A stretch of 64,000 nucleotides of DNA from Streptomyces sp. ISL-98 (GTDB taxonomy: Bacteria > Actinomycetota > Actinomycetes > Streptomycetales > Streptomycetaceae): assembly GCF_018614055.1 (NCBI RefSeq), contig NZ_JAGGPB010000020.1, forward strand, positions 1-64,000, in the 5' to 3' direction. Each line of letters opens with the position of its first letter. Positions within the stretch are counted from its first letter, which is position 1. A program made the translations under genes and the position numbers. Positions 51,661 through 59,810 of this stretch are shown here, in pieces. Under the pieces are notes generated by a model that was not told the origin of the DNA, did no database searches, and saw only the letters and a list, made by a program, of their open reading frames with translations.

Positions 51661-52191
51661 ATGGCTCACGGCGGCTATTCGACCGGCGGCATCATGACGG
51701 ACATGGACGAGGGCCCCCGCGGGCCCGGCGGCTGGAAGGCGACCGCGAGCCGGTACGCACTGCTGCCGCTGCGGGTCTTCCTCGGTGTCACCTTCATCTA
51801 CGCGGGCCTGGACAAGATCACCGACGACGTCTTCCTCTCCGCGAGCGGCACCGGCTCGATCGGCGAGATGATGAACGCGGTACGCGACAGCGCGGCGATC
51901 CCGGAGATGGTCGACCTGGCCCTGAAGAACCCGGAGGGGTTCGGCCTCGCCATCGGGGCCGGTGAAATCGCCGTCGGCCTCGGCACATTGATCGGCCTGC
52001 TCGCACGGCTCGCCGCGCTCGGCGGGGCGCTGATCTCGCTGAGCCTGTGGCTGACCGTGAGCTGGCAGACCGAGCCGTACTACTACGGGAACGACCTGGC
52101 CTACCTGATGGCGTGGCTGCCGCTGCTGCTGGCGGGTGCGTCCGTGCTGTCCGTCGACGCCGCCCTGGCGGCGCGACGGCGCAGGCCGTAA
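51661..52191 (+). CDS. DoxX-family membrane protein
   Basis: A 176-residue DoxX-like protein with four membrane segments: about 32-50 (LLPLRVFLGVTFIYAGLDKI, the family's first helix), 93-115 (FGLAIGAGEIAVGLGTLIGLLAR), 118-135 and 147-165. The conserved start pattern PLRVFLGVTFIYAGLDKITD and the YYYGNDLAYLMAWLPLLLAG segment are typical. Relatives take part in thiosulfate or quinone-linked redox reactions, but the role here is unknown. ATG 51661 has GAGAGG upstream; ATG 51694 is an alternative. The last 91 bases overlap the antisense 3' end of the small membrane-protein gene at 52101. Confidence 0.88.
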   Translation: MAHGGYSTGGIMTDMDEGPRGPGGWKATASRYALLPLRVFLGVTFIYAGLDKITDDVFLSASGTGSIGEMMNAVRDSAAIPEMVDLALKNPEGFGLAIGAGEIAVGLGTLIGLLARLAALGGALISLSLWLTVSWQTEPYYYGNDLAYLMAWLPLLLAGASVLSVDAALAARRRRP

Positions 52192-52424
52192 CTGACCCAG
52201 GTCGCCGCGCCCGCGAGCAGCAGCCCGAAGCAGACCGCCGGAAGCGCCACGTAGGACGGGGTCTGCCAGGCGCCCGCGGCGTCACCGAGGTACGCGCCGG
52301 CCGTGCCCGCCATCACCAGGCCGATGATCAGCTTGCCGGGACGGAACTCGTGCCGGAAGCGGGAGCGTCGCCGCTCAGGACTGGTGCTGTGGTTCTCGCT
52401 GCTGTCGTTCTCACCGTGCGGCAC
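52101..52424 (-). CDS. Small two-helix membrane protein
   Basis: A 107-residue protein with a polar, Arg/Glu-rich N terminus (residues 1-28), two membrane helices (about 33-49, LIIGLVMAGTAGAYLGDA, and 58-78, VALPAVCFGLLLAGAATWVSY) and a basic then Ser-rich tail. The GTG start overlaps the end of the PspC/LiaF-like gene by 14 bases, so it is translationally coupled to it. Its 3' end overlaps the DoxX gene in antisense over 91 bases. No family is recognised; it may be an accessory of the envelope-stress module. Confidence 0.72.
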   Translation of the reverse strand: MPHGENDSSENHSTSPERRRSRFRHEFRPGKLIIGLVMAGTAGAYLGDAAGAWQTPSYVALPAVCFGLLLAGAATWVSYGLRRRAARAASTDSTDAPASSSGSHAIR

Positions 52425-53754
52425 GGGTCACCTCCACCTGTCCTACGCCTACTTCCAGGTGCAGCTCAAGCGTCCCGGCGGGCTTGGTGCCCTTGTCCAT
52501 CGGGGCCTTGAGTGTCTTCTGCGTGTCCACACCGGTCCGGATGTCGATGTCTCCAGCGTCTTGCCGCTTCTCCCCGGGCAGCTGTACGTCGCCCAGGCCC
52601 ACGTCGATGTCCGTCTCCACGGTCGCGCCCCTCGGTACGACGACCTTGGCCTGCCCGGCGCCCACCTGCACCCGGGTGGTGACCGTCCCGTCGGGCGGGA
52701 TGCGTACGCCGCTGAGGTCGAGCGTGCCGATGCCGGACCCGAGTTCGTACACCGGCTGCACGGACGCGGCCGTCGTGGGCTTCCAGTCCGTACGCATCCA
52801 GTCCGTCGTGATCTCCTTCGGCAGCGCGGCCGACCCGGCCAGCAGCGCCGCCGTGACCACGGTGAGCAGGATCGTGCCGAGTCCCGTACGCCCGAGGAAG
52901 GCGCTGACCGCTATGCCGAGGCCGAAGACGGTGAGCGCGCAGGAGAGGCCGATCTGGAGGCTCGTACCGAACGGCTGGGCGTCCCACGACAGCCCGGTGC
53001 CGAGCCCGCCCGCGAGCACGGCCAGCAGGAACACCCGGCCGCCGATGCCGCGCGGCCCGCGCGTCGCCGGGTCGCGGCGCGGCTGCTGCGGCGGGCGGCC
53101 CGGCTGCGGGGACGGACCCGTGGCCGGAGGCGGTACGTCGTCCACGGCCGCGCCCTCGGGGCCCCACAGGTAACCGATGCCGACCGGGCCCGTCGTGCCG
53201 TCCTTGATGATCGGGTCCCGCCACCACGAGGGGGCGCCCGGAACGGGCGGCGCCTGCGTCTCGGGCGGCGCGACCGCCACGGCCTGTGCGGCCACCGGGT
53301 CGAGCGGGCCGGTCTCGGGGTCGGCGTGGCGGCGGCGCTGGGACCAGTACGTGGCGCCGGTGAGGGCGATCGACAGCATCACGGCGAAGCCGAGGACGCT
53401 GCCGTTGTTCAGCATCGACAGGAACAGGCCGCAGCCCACCAGGGCGAACAGCACGGCGACAAGTGTGGCCCCGTCGACGCGGCCCGTCAGCAGCCGGCGG
53501 GCCTCGTTCTCGTCCTCGCCGTCGAGCGGGATGAACAGCCAGGCGAAGCCGTAGAAGATCAGGCCGATGCCGCCGGTCACGGCCAGGACGCCGAGCCCGA
53601 TACGGAAAATCACCGGGTCGAGGTCGAAATGCCGGCCGAGTCCGCCGCACACGCCGCCCACGACCTTCTGCCGCTTCATGCGGCGCAGCGGCGGCTGACC
53701 CGGGCCCGGTTCGGCGTCGGCGCCCACCGGGGCGGCCTGCTGCGCATCTGTCAT
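52411..53754 (-). CDS. PspC/LiaF-like envelope-stress protein
   Basis: A 447-residue membrane protein. Residues 24-85 are a PspC domain (LRRMKRQKVVGGVCGGLGRHFDLDPVIFRIGLGVLAVTGGIGLIFYGFAWLFIPL). Further membrane segments follow at about 95-130, then a Pro-rich loop (about 175-245) and four more helices (about 245-340). The C-terminal part (GTLDLSGVRIPPDGTVTTRVQVGAGQAKVVVPRGATVETDIDVGLGDVQL) matches the LiaF/YvqF cell-wall-active response domain. Established knowledge: LiaF-type proteins inhibit a LiaS-type kinase until cell-wall stress. It is divergent from the PspC-histidine-kinase gene. The long frame upstream of ATG 53754 is a shadow of that gene. Confidence 0.88.
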   Translation of the reverse strand: MTDAQQAAPVGADAEPGPGQPPLRRMKRQKVVGGVCGGLGRHFDLDPVIFRIGLGVLAVTGGIGLIFYGFAWLFIPLDGEDENEARRLLTGRVDGATLVAVLFALVGCGLFLSMLNNGSVLGFAVMLSIALTGATYWSQRRRHADPETGPLDPVAAQAVAVAPPETQAPPVPGAPSWWRDPIIKDGTTGPVGIGYLWGPEGAAVDDVPPPATGPSPQPGRPPQQPRRDPATRGPRGIGGRVFLLAVLAGGLGTGLSWDAQPFGTSLQIGLSCALTVFGLGIAVSAFLGRTGLGTILLTVVTAALLAGSAALPKEITTDWMRTDWKPTTAASVQPVYELGSGIGTLDLSGVRIPPDGTVTTRVQVGAGQAKVVVPRGATVETDIDVGLGDVQLPGEKRQDAGDIDIRTGVDTQKTLKAPMDKGTKPAGTLELHLEVGVGQVEVTRAAR

Positions 53755-53922
53755 GGGTCCATGGTGACGGGCGGTTCGGCGCGGTGGGACCATCGGCGAC
53801 CCTGGACCATCCCTGATTTCGACCCCGAGAGGGCTTTTCGGCACGTGGCGCGGGATACGTAAGGGACACGTAGGGGGCCGACCCTGATGCCCCTGCCTAC
53901 CCGTACATGTGACTATCGGGAC

Positions 53923-55215
53923 ATGCCAGTCGCCACGCCCCGCCGGGCCACCAGCTCCCGCGCCCCCGAGCCGGAGGAGCCGCAGCCGCGCAAGCTGTAC
54001 CGCAGCGCCGAAGGGCGGATGCTGGGCGGCGTGGCGCGCGGGCTCGCCGGGCATCTCGGGCTGCCGGTGGTGTGGGTACGGATCGTCTTCCTGGCGCTCT
54101 TCCTCGCGGACGGCATGGGCGCGTTGCTGTACGCCGTCTTCTGGTTCGTCGTCCCACTGGGCGTGGGCGGCGTCGACGCGCCGCGATCGGTCTTCGAGAC
54201 CACGCTCGACGGGCGCCGCAGGCTGCGTAAACCCGACAAGGGCCAGGTCTTCGCGCTCTTCGCACTGCTCGTCGGCGCCGTCACCTTCGTCAGCAACGTC
54301 GAGGTGGGCGGCAATGCCGGACGGTACATCTGGCCGACGCTGCTGATCGGCCTCGGCGTGGTCCTCGTCTGGCGCCAGGCGGACAACGCGCGCCGCGCCC
54401 ACTGGATGGAGACCGGCCGCCGCCGCCGGATGCTGCAGATCGCGCGCGGCATGGCGGGCGTCGCCCTGGTCGGCATGGGCCTGACCGCGTTCCTGGTGGT
54501 ACGCGGCTCCGCGGCGCAACTGGGCAACGTACTGACGGCGGCGCTCGCGGTGCTCGTGGGCATCGCACTGCTGGCGGGCCCCTGGCTCGTACGCATGACC
54601 CAGGACCTCTCCGAGGAACGCCTGATGCGCATCCGCGCCCAGGAACGCGCCGAGGTCGCCGCCCACGTGCACGACTCCGTCCTCCACACCCTCACCCTGA
54701 TCCAGCGCAACGCGGAGGATGTGGGCGAAGTGCGCCGCCTGGCCCGCGCGCAGGAACGCGAGCTCCGCAACTGGCTGTACAAGCCCGAGGGCAACGGCAA
54801 GGAGGAGTCGGAGGAGCCCGCCACCCTCGCGGAGGCGGTGAAGCGCTCCGCCGCCGAGGTCGAGGACAAGCACGGCGTACCGCTGGAGGTCGTGGTCGTC
54901 GGCGACTGCCCCCTCGACGACAAACTGGGCGCCCAGATGCAGGCCGCACGCGAGGCGATGGTCAACGCCGCCAAGTACGGTGGCGAGGGCGGAGCGGTGC
55001 AGGTCTACGCGGAGGTCGAGGGCCGGACGGTCTTCGTCTCCGTACGGGACCGGGGACCCGGGTTCGATCTGGATTCGGTGCCTGGCGACCGTATGGGCGT
55101 ACGAGAATCAATCATCGGCCGTATGCGGCGCAACGGCGGTACGGCGAGGCTGCGTTCCGCGCCCGACGGGGGCACGGAAGTCGAGCTGGAGATGGAGAGG
55201 GCGGCGGACGCATGA
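53923..55215 (+). CDS. PspC-domain sensor histidine kinase (LiaS-like)
   Basis: A 430-residue membrane kinase. An N-terminal PspC domain (about residues 24-88, KLYRSAEGRMLGGVARGLAGHLGLPVVWVRIVFLALFLADGMGALLYAVFWFVVPL) is followed by further membrane helices at about 110-125, 135-150, 180-196 and 202-222. The dimerisation/phosphoacceptor helix is ERAEVAAHVHDSVLHTLTL with His250 in the HD position. The ATPase has AREAMVNAAKYGG (N box) and RDRGPGFDLDSVPGDRMGVRESIIGRM. There is no binding site before ATG 53923, so the mRNA may be leaderless. Its stop overlaps the response-regulator start (ATGA). Confidence 0.92.
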   Translation: MPVATPRRATSSRAPEPEEPQPRKLYRSAEGRMLGGVARGLAGHLGLPVVWVRIVFLALFLADGMGALLYAVFWFVVPLGVGGVDAPRSVFETTLDGRRRLRKPDKGQVFALFALLVGAVTFVSNVEVGGNAGRYIWPTLLIGLGVVLVWRQADNARRAHWMETGRRRRMLQIARGMAGVALVGMGLTAFLVVRGSAAQLGNVLTAALAVLVGIALLAGPWLVRMTQDLSEERLMRIRAQERAEVAAHVHDSVLHTLTLIQRNAEDVGEVRRLARAQERELRNWLYKPEGNGKEESEEPATLAEAVKRSAAEVEDKHGVPLEVVVVGDCPLDDKLGAQMQAAREAMVNAAKYGGEGGAVQVYAEVEGRTVFVSVRDRGPGFDLDSVPGDRMGVRESIIGRMRRNGGTARLRSAPDGGTEVELEMERAADA

Positions 55216-55910
55216 CCGAGGCAACCGAGGCAACCGGGGACAGCGTGGAACGCAGGGTACGAGTGGTGCTGGTGGACGATCACCGGATGTTCCGCACGGG
55301 CGTGCAGGCGGAGATCGGCCAGACCGAGACGACGGGCGTCGAGGTCGTCGGCGAGGCCGCCGACGTCGACCAGGCGGTCACCGTCATCACGGCGACCCGC
55401 CCCGAGGTCGTCCTGCTCGACGTGCACCTCCCGGGCGGCGGTGGCGTCGAAGTCCTGCGCCGCTGCGCGCCGATGATGGGGGCGGCGGAGAACGCGGTGC
55501 GCTTCCTGGCACTGTCGGTGTCGGACGCGGCGGAGGACGTGATCGGCGTGATCCGGGGCGGGGCGCGCGGCTACGTGACGAAGACGATCACGGGTGCGGA
55601 CCTGGTGGACTCCATCTTCCGCGTCCAGGACGGCGACGCGGTCTTCTCGCCGCGCCTCGCGGGCTTCGTACTCGACGCGTTCGCGTCGACGGACGCGCCG
55701 CCGGTGGACGAGGACCTGGACCGGCTGACGCAGCGGGAGAGGGAGGTGCTGCGGCTGATCGCGCGGGGTTACGCGTACAAGGAGATCGCGAAGCAGCTCT
55801 TCATCTCGGTGAAGACGGTCGAGTCGCATGTGTCCGCGGTCCTGCGCAAGCTGCAGCTGTCGAACAGGCACGAGCTGACGCGCTGGGCGACGGCCCGCCG
55901 CCTGGTCTGA
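55212..55910 (+). CDS. LuxR-type response regulator (LiaR-like)
   Basis: A 232-residue NarL/LiaR-type regulator, cognate partner of the preceding kinase by translational coupling. The receiver domain has Asp22/Asp23 (VLVDDHRMF), phosphoacceptor Asp70 (VVLLDVHLPG) and a Lys in GYVTKTITG. The C-terminal helix-turn-helix is LTQREREVLRLIARGYAYKEIAKQLFISVKTVESHVSAVLRKLQLSNRHEL. A short N-terminal extension (about 15 residues) precedes the first strand. The likely targets include its own operon and the divergent PspC/LiaF-like gene. Confidence 0.95.
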   Translation: MTEATEATGDSVERRVRVVLVDDHRMFRTGVQAEIGQTETTGVEVVGEAADVDQAVTVITATRPEVVLLDVHLPGGGGVEVLRRCAPMMGAAENAVRFLALSVSDAAEDVIGVIRGGARGYVTKTITGADLVDSIFRVQDGDAVFSPRLAGFVLDAFASTDAPPVDEDLDRLTQREREVLRLIARGYAYKEIAKQLFISVKTVESHVSAVLRKLQLSNRHELTRWATARRLV

Positions 55911-55919
55911 CGTACTGCC

Positions 55920-56492
55920 CTATTGCGGCTGATTACGGGCATCCATCAGGGCGAAGCCGAGGAGGTTGAGCCCGCGCCAGGTGGATGCCGATGCGGCCCG
56001 TTCGTCGTCGGCCGCGAGGCCGATGCCCCAGACCCGGTCGAGGGGGCTGGCTTCGACCAGGACGCGGTTGCGGGTGGCGCCGAGGTACTCACGCAGGGCG
56101 TCGTGCCGGCCGAACTTGGCGATGTTGCCGCGTACGACGATGCCGTAGCGGTGCTCGCGCCACGTCTTCTCGTCGAAGTTGCGGATCTGGCGGCCCAGGG
56201 CTTTTGCCTCGGCGGGATGCTTGGCGTCGAGAACCTTGGCGGCGGTTGCGGGATCGTCGAACAGCCACGCCTTGTGAGCCATCATGTAGTGCTCGGCGGA
56301 GCGGTAGGTGTGGCCGTCCTCGACGAAGTCCACGGGCCACCACTGGCTGAGACAGCCGGGACCGGCGGCGGCGCCGCGGGTGGGCCGGTGGCCCCAGAAG
56401 TAGAGATAGCGGAGGGGCCGTTCGGTGCTCTGTTCTGCTGCGATGGCCTCCTCTACGGACATGGGGAGCGCGGTGTGCCGGTCGTTCAACAT
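55920..56492 (-). CDS. NADAR-family N-glycosidase-like protein
   Basis: A 190-residue protein of the NADAR/YbiA family. It shows FWGHRP, the substrate segment LSQWWPVDFVEDGHTYRSAEHYMMAHKAWLFDD, the conserved KALGRQIRNFDEKTWREHRYGIVVRGNIAKF and the C-terminal ASPLDRVWGIGLAADD(E). Established members remove the base from reactive riboflavin-pathway intermediates or cleave ADP-ribosylated guanine; both the Glu in SAEHYMMA and the final WGIGL motif are present. The ATG at 56492 follows a weak site. It is convergent with the response-regulator gene and 62 bases from the end of the CDF transporter gene. Confidence 0.92.
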   Translation of the reverse strand: MLNDRHTALPMSVEEAIAAEQSTERPLRYLYFWGHRPTRGAAAGPGCLSQWWPVDFVEDGHTYRSAEHYMMAHKAWLFDDPATAAKVLDAKHPAEAKALGRQIRNFDEKTWREHRYGIVVRGNIAKFGRHDALREYLGATRNRVLVEASPLDRVWGIGLAADDERAASASTWRGLNLLGFALMDARNQPQ

Positions 56493-56554
56493 TGACGCAC
56501 CGTTACATACGGGTGCCGACAGCCTCAAGCGAATTGACCTCGAACCACACCGTT

Positions 56555-57307
56555 TTACCGATCCCGCACACACGCGGCTCCGCTGCAGCAGTCGCACCCA
56601 GTACGGCAGCCGCGGCCATCCGCCTCGGCCTGCGGCGGCGCCGGCACCGCGGCGGCGGGGGCGGGGGCGTGAGGCGCGCAGCAGGCCTTGCCCTGCCACG
56701 CGTCCCTCCCCTCCTTGACCGCCACCGCTGCGATCGCGAGCGCGGCGATCGGGTCGGCCCATGACCAGCCCAGGGTGGCGTTGAGTACCAGGCCGACCAG
56801 CAGTACGGCCGACAAGTACGTACACAGCAGGGTCTGTTTGGAGTCGGCTACCGCCGACGCCGAGCCGAGTTCGCGCCCCGCCTTGCGCTGGGCGGCCGAC
56901 AGGACCGGCATGACCGCCAGCGACAGGGCGGCGAGCACGATGCCGGGGACGGAACGCTCCGCCTCGCCGGTGCCGGCCAGCGCCCGTACGACGTCGAACG
57001 TGACGTAGGCGGCCAGCGCGAAGAACGACACGGCGATGATCCGCAGCGTGGTCTTCTCCCGCGCCTCGCGCACGGCGTGCTCGCGGGCGGAGAACTGCCA
57101 GGCGACCGCCGCGGCGGAGGAGACCTCGACGACCGAGTCCAGGCCGAAGCCGACCAGCGCGGTGGAGGAGGCGAGCGTCCCCGCCGTGATGGCCACGGCC
57201 GCCTCGACGACGTTGTAGGCGATGGTGGCGGCAACCAGCATCCGTACACGGCGAGTGAGCGCATCGAGGCGGGCCGGCGCCGGGCCGGTGGATGTCTCCG
57301 CGCTCAT
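56555..57307 (-). CDS. Cation diffusion facilitator-type metal transporter with Cys-rich tail
   Basis: A 250-residue membrane protein of the cation-efflux (CDF-like) group. About six helices are seen; metal-site features are ITAGTLASSTALVGFGLDSVVE (D in helix 2) and ASAVADSKQTLLCTYLSAVLLVGLVLNATLGWSWADPIAAL (helix 5). The usual large cytoplasmic beta-domain is missing. Instead the C terminus is a Cys-rich tail (GKACCAPH and GCRTGCDCCSGAACV, eight Cys) likely to bind soft metals. The ATG at 57307 begins one base after the stop of the ArsR-family repressor gene, so the two form an operon and the transporter is expected to be metal-inducible. Confidence 0.88.
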   Translation of the reverse strand: MSAETSTGPAPARLDALTRRVRMLVAATIAYNVVEAAVAITAGTLASSTALVGFGLDSVVEVSSAAAVAWQFSAREHAVREAREKTTLRIIAVSFFALAAYVTFDVVRALAGTGEAERSVPGIVLAALSLAVMPVLSAAQRKAGRELGSASAVADSKQTLLCTYLSAVLLVGLVLNATLGWSWADPIAALAIAAVAVKEGRDAWQGKACCAPHAPAPAAAVPAPPQAEADGRGCRTGCDCCSGAACVRDR

Positions 57308-57308
57308 G

Positions 57309-57650
57309 TCAGCAGCAGCCCTTTTCGTCGGCGTCGGCGCACGTACGGTCGGTCTCCACCGCCACCACAGCGGTGCGCAGGTCGTCCAGCGCGTGACCGA
57401 GGCGGGGGTCGGCCAGCTCGTAGCGGGTGCGACGGCCCACGGGCACGGCGATGACCAGGCCGCAGTCGCGCAGGCAGGCCAGGTGGTTCGACAGCCGGGT
57501 ACGGGAGATCCCGAGCGCCTCGGCAAGGTCGGACGGATGGGCGGGCGCCTGGCGCAGGGCGAGCAGCAGCCGGCAGCGGATCGGGTCGGCGAGCGCGCGG
57601 CCGAACCGCACCAGCACCTCGACGTCGGAAGCGAGAGTCAGCACATCCAC
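57309..57650 (-). CDS. ArsR/SmtB-family metal repressor, CmtR-like
   Basis: A 113-residue winged-helix repressor. The recognition helix is ISRTRLSNHLACLRDCGLV, whose Cys59 and Cys63 have the four-residue spacing of the CmtR Cd/Pb sensor of mycobacteria (Cys57/Cys61 there). The C terminus adds Cys104 and a terminal CysCys, fitting the third CmtR ligand (Cys102). It should repress its own operon, including the downstream efflux gene, until cadmium, lead or a similar ion binds. A perfect 8-bp palindrome TGAATTCA at 57668-57675 just upstream is a candidate operator core. Confidence 0.92.
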   Translation of the reverse strand: MDVLTLASDVEVLVRFGRALADPIRCRLLLALRQAPAHPSDLAEALGISRTRLSNHLACLRDCGLVIAVPVGRRTRYELADPRLGHALDDLRTAVVAVETDRTCADADEKGCC

Positions 57651-57667
57651 GACAGTACATGGATTAC

Positions 57668-57675
57668 TGAATTCA
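57668..57675. promoter_or_regulatory. Candidate operator core for the CmtR-like repressor
   Basis: The palindrome TGAATTCA lies 18 bases upstream of the repressor start in a markedly AT-rich pocket, within the divergent promoter region shared with the DinB gene. Confidence 0.4.
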
Positions 57676-57744
57676 TAGAAGCCTGGATTCTCGCCATCTC
57701 TAATCTCTACCGCCTCCTGACCAAAGCCTTGGCATGATGCTCCG

Positions 57745-58251
57745 ATGGAAGATCATGAGAGAACCGAGCCTCCCCTGGTGGCCGACGAGCGCGCCTCGCT
57801 GACCGGTTTCCTCCAATATCAGCGCGAGACTCTCGCCATGAAATGCGCCGGGCTGACCACCGGGCAGCTCAAGGAGAAGGCCATTCCTCCCTCCGGGCTG
57901 TCGCTGCTCGGGCTGGTCCGGCACATGGCCGAGGTCGAGCGGGGCTGGTTCCGGAACACGCTGAACGGCGAGGGAAGCAAGGCCCATTGGCCGGGTGGGA
58001 AGCCCGGCGAGTTCGCCGAGTTCGACATCGAATCCGCCGATCCCGACGAAGCGTTCAGGATCTGGCACGAGGAGTGCGCGCGTTCCCGCGCCATCGTGGA
58101 CGCCGCCGAATCCCTTGACGCCACCGGGAGTTACCGCGACGAGGTGTTCTCGCTGCGCTACATCCTCACCCACATGATCGAGGAGTACGCGAGGCACAAC
58201 GGCCATGCGGATCTGCTCCGGGAGCGCATCGATGGAACCACCGGTGAGTAG
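57745..58251 (+). CDS. DinB-family protein (DUF664 type)
   Basis: A 168-residue four-helix-bundle protein of the DinB/YfiT superfamily (DUF664 branch). Metal-ligand histidines are expected in GLSLLGLVRHMAEVERGWF (His) and SLRYILTHMIEEYARHNGHADLLRE (two His), a typical pattern for this branch. Some relatives are mycothiol- or bacillithiol-dependent transferases; streptomycetes make mycothiol, so a thiol transferase is possible but not shown. Its 3' end is 75 bases before the VOC gene on the same strand. Confidence 0.92.
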   Translation: MEDHERTEPPLVADERASLTGFLQYQRETLAMKCAGLTTGQLKEKAIPPSGLSLLGLVRHMAEVERGWFRNTLNGEGSKAHWPGGKPGEFAEFDIESADPDEAFRIWHEECARSRAIVDAAESLDATGSYRDEVFSLRYILTHMIEEYARHNGHADLLRERIDGTTGE

Positions 58252-58326
58252 ATCAGCCTCTGGCCAGTGAGTCAGACCCAATACGCACCCCATACGCATC
58301 AGCCGTACCAACTCCCAGGAGCACAC

Positions 58327-58713
58327 GTGAAGATCACCGCCACCGCCATATCGCTGACCGTCGACGACGTACCCGCCTCGGTCGGCTTCCTCACCACCCA
58401 CTTCGGCTTCCAGGAGGCCATGGCTGCCGACGGCTTCGCTTCGCTCACGCGGGAGGACGCGGTGAACGTGATCTTCCTGAAGCGGGGGATCGAGGTGCTG
58501 CCCGAGGGGTTCCGGGATCAGCACGCGGCCGGGGTGATCGTCGCGTTCACCGTCGACGACCTTCCGGCGGAGTACGAGCGGCTCAAGGGCGCGGGCGTCG
58601 ACATCAGCATGGAGCTGCGTGAAGAGCCGTGGGGCGAGCGCCTTTTCCAGGTCACCGACCCCAACAGCGTGATCATCCAGCTCGTCGACTGGGTCACTCC
58701 CGCCGGGGAGTGA
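58327..58713 (+). CDS. VOC-family (glyoxalase-fold) protein
   Basis: A 128-residue protein with a single vicinal-oxygen-chelate unit: ITATAISLTVDDVPASVGFLTTHFGFQ (first beta-alpha motif) and VIVAFTVDDLPAEYERLKGAGVDI ... EEPWGERLFQVTDPNSVIIQLVDW (second motif). The metal-binding Glu/His set of true glyoxalases is only partly present, and it may bind an antibiotic or small metabolite, as related bleomycin-resistance-like proteins do. GTG 58327 has a strong CCAGGAG site; the frame is open to 58267 without one. It is downstream of the DinB gene in the same direction. Confidence 0.9.
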   Translation: MKITATAISLTVDDVPASVGFLTTHFGFQEAMAADGFASLTREDAVNVIFLKRGIEVLPEGFRDQHAAGVIVAFTVDDLPAEYERLKGAGVDISMELREEPWGERLFQVTDPNSVIIQLVDWVTPAGE

Positions 58714-58736
58714 CCCGCGTACCGCCCCGGGCCCGC

Positions 58737-59798
58737 CTACGCCGGCCGCGTCGCCCCCGCGTACGGCATCTCGTCGATCGGCGCGACGCGGACCGGGGCG
58801 CCGGGGCGGGGGGCGTGGATCATCTGGCCGTCGCCGATGTAGAGGCCTACGTGGGTGATGCCGGAGTAGAAGAAGACCAGGTCACCGGGGGCGAGTTGGG
58901 AGCGGGGGATGCGCTGCCCGGCGTTGATCTGGGTGTACGTCGTACGGGGGAGGGCGACGCCCGCCGCCTGCCAGGCGGCCTGCGTGAGGCCCGAGCAGTC
59001 GAAGGCCGAGGGGCCCGTAGCGCCCCAGACGTAGGGTTTGCCGATGGCTCCGTAGGCGAACGAAATCGCTTCTGAGGCCCGGGCGTTCGGGGCCTGGACC
59101 GGACCCGCGCCGCGTGCGGCGGCGCGGTCGGCGCGGGGGACGGCGGTGGAGTTGCCGTGGCCGTCCTCGGCGGCGTACTGCGCGCGCTGAGCCGCGGTCA
59201 GCCGGGACAGGAGGTCCTCGGCGGCGCCGATCTTGTCCTGGATCTTCGCCTTGCTCTTCCTCAGCACCGCCTGGTGGGACTTGAGTTCTTCGAGGCGGTC
59301 GTCCGCCTCACCGCGCAGCCTGCTGATCTCGCCGAGCTGCCGGCGGATCCCCGTGACGGCCGCGGACTGCCGGTCACCGGCCCGGTCGGCGATCGAGGCG
59401 CGCTCCAGGTACTGGTCCGGGTCGGAACTCAGCGCGACCTGCACGGCCGGGTCGATGGCGCCCGTCCGGTACTGGGCGGTGGCGAGCGAACCGAGCGCGT
59501 TGCGCGAGGCATTGAGCCGGTCGGTCCTGCGGGCGGCTTCGTCGCGCAGCTCGTCCAGCGACTCGCGGGCCTCGCCCGCCTTCTCCTTCGCGCCGTTGTA
59601 CTTCTCGGTGGCGACCTCGGCGTCGTGGTAGAGCCGGTCGACCTTGGCCTTCACCTGAGCGGGGGTGAGGGCGGGCTCCGCGTGTCCGGCACCCTCGAAG
59701 GCGGTGGCGCTCGCGGCTCCGGCGAGGGCGAGGGTAGCGGCGGTGCGGGCGGTGCTGCCGGTGAGCGTGCGCTGCTTGGGCTTTCGGTGCGCGGCCAC
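58737..59798 (-). CDS. Secreted NlpC/P60 peptidoglycan hydrolase (paralogue A)
   Basis: A 353-residue cell-wall hydrolase. The signal region (residues 1-40) is followed by a long coiled-coil (about 45-210) of the RipA/PcsB type and the NlpC/P60 catalytic domain at the C terminus: Cys in YVWGATGPSAFDCSGLTQ, His in GITHVGLYIG and the third residue in MIHAPRPG. It should cleave stem peptides, probably D-Glu-mDAP or LL-DAP bonds. GTG 59798 gives an N terminus MAAHRKPKQR that aligns with that of paralogue B; GTG 59810 is an alternative. No riboswitch precedes this copy; its leader has a long GC hairpin. Confidence 0.92.
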   Translation of the reverse strand: MAAHRKPKQRTLTGSTARTAATLALAGAASATAFEGAGHAEPALTPAQVKAKVDRLYHDAEVATEKYNGAKEKAGEARESLDELRDEAARRTDRLNASRNALGSLATAQYRTGAIDPAVQVALSSDPDQYLERASIADRAGDRQSAAVTGIRRQLGEISRLRGEADDRLEELKSHQAVLRKSKAKIQDKIGAAEDLLSRLTAAQRAQYAAEDGHGNSTAVPRADRAAARGAGPVQAPNARASEAISFAYGAIGKPYVWGATGPSAFDCSGLTQAAWQAAGVALPRTTYTQINAGQRIPRSQLAPGDLVFFYSGITHVGLYIGDGQMIHAPRPGAPVRVAPIDEMPYAGATRPA

Positions 59799-59810
59799 GA
59801 GGGCGTCCAC

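Noticed and set aside
52411..54873. 820-codon minus-strand frame extending the PspC/LiaF-like gene upstream
   Set aside because: The first 373 codons are antisense to the sensor kinase; the PspC domain begins just after ATG 53754.
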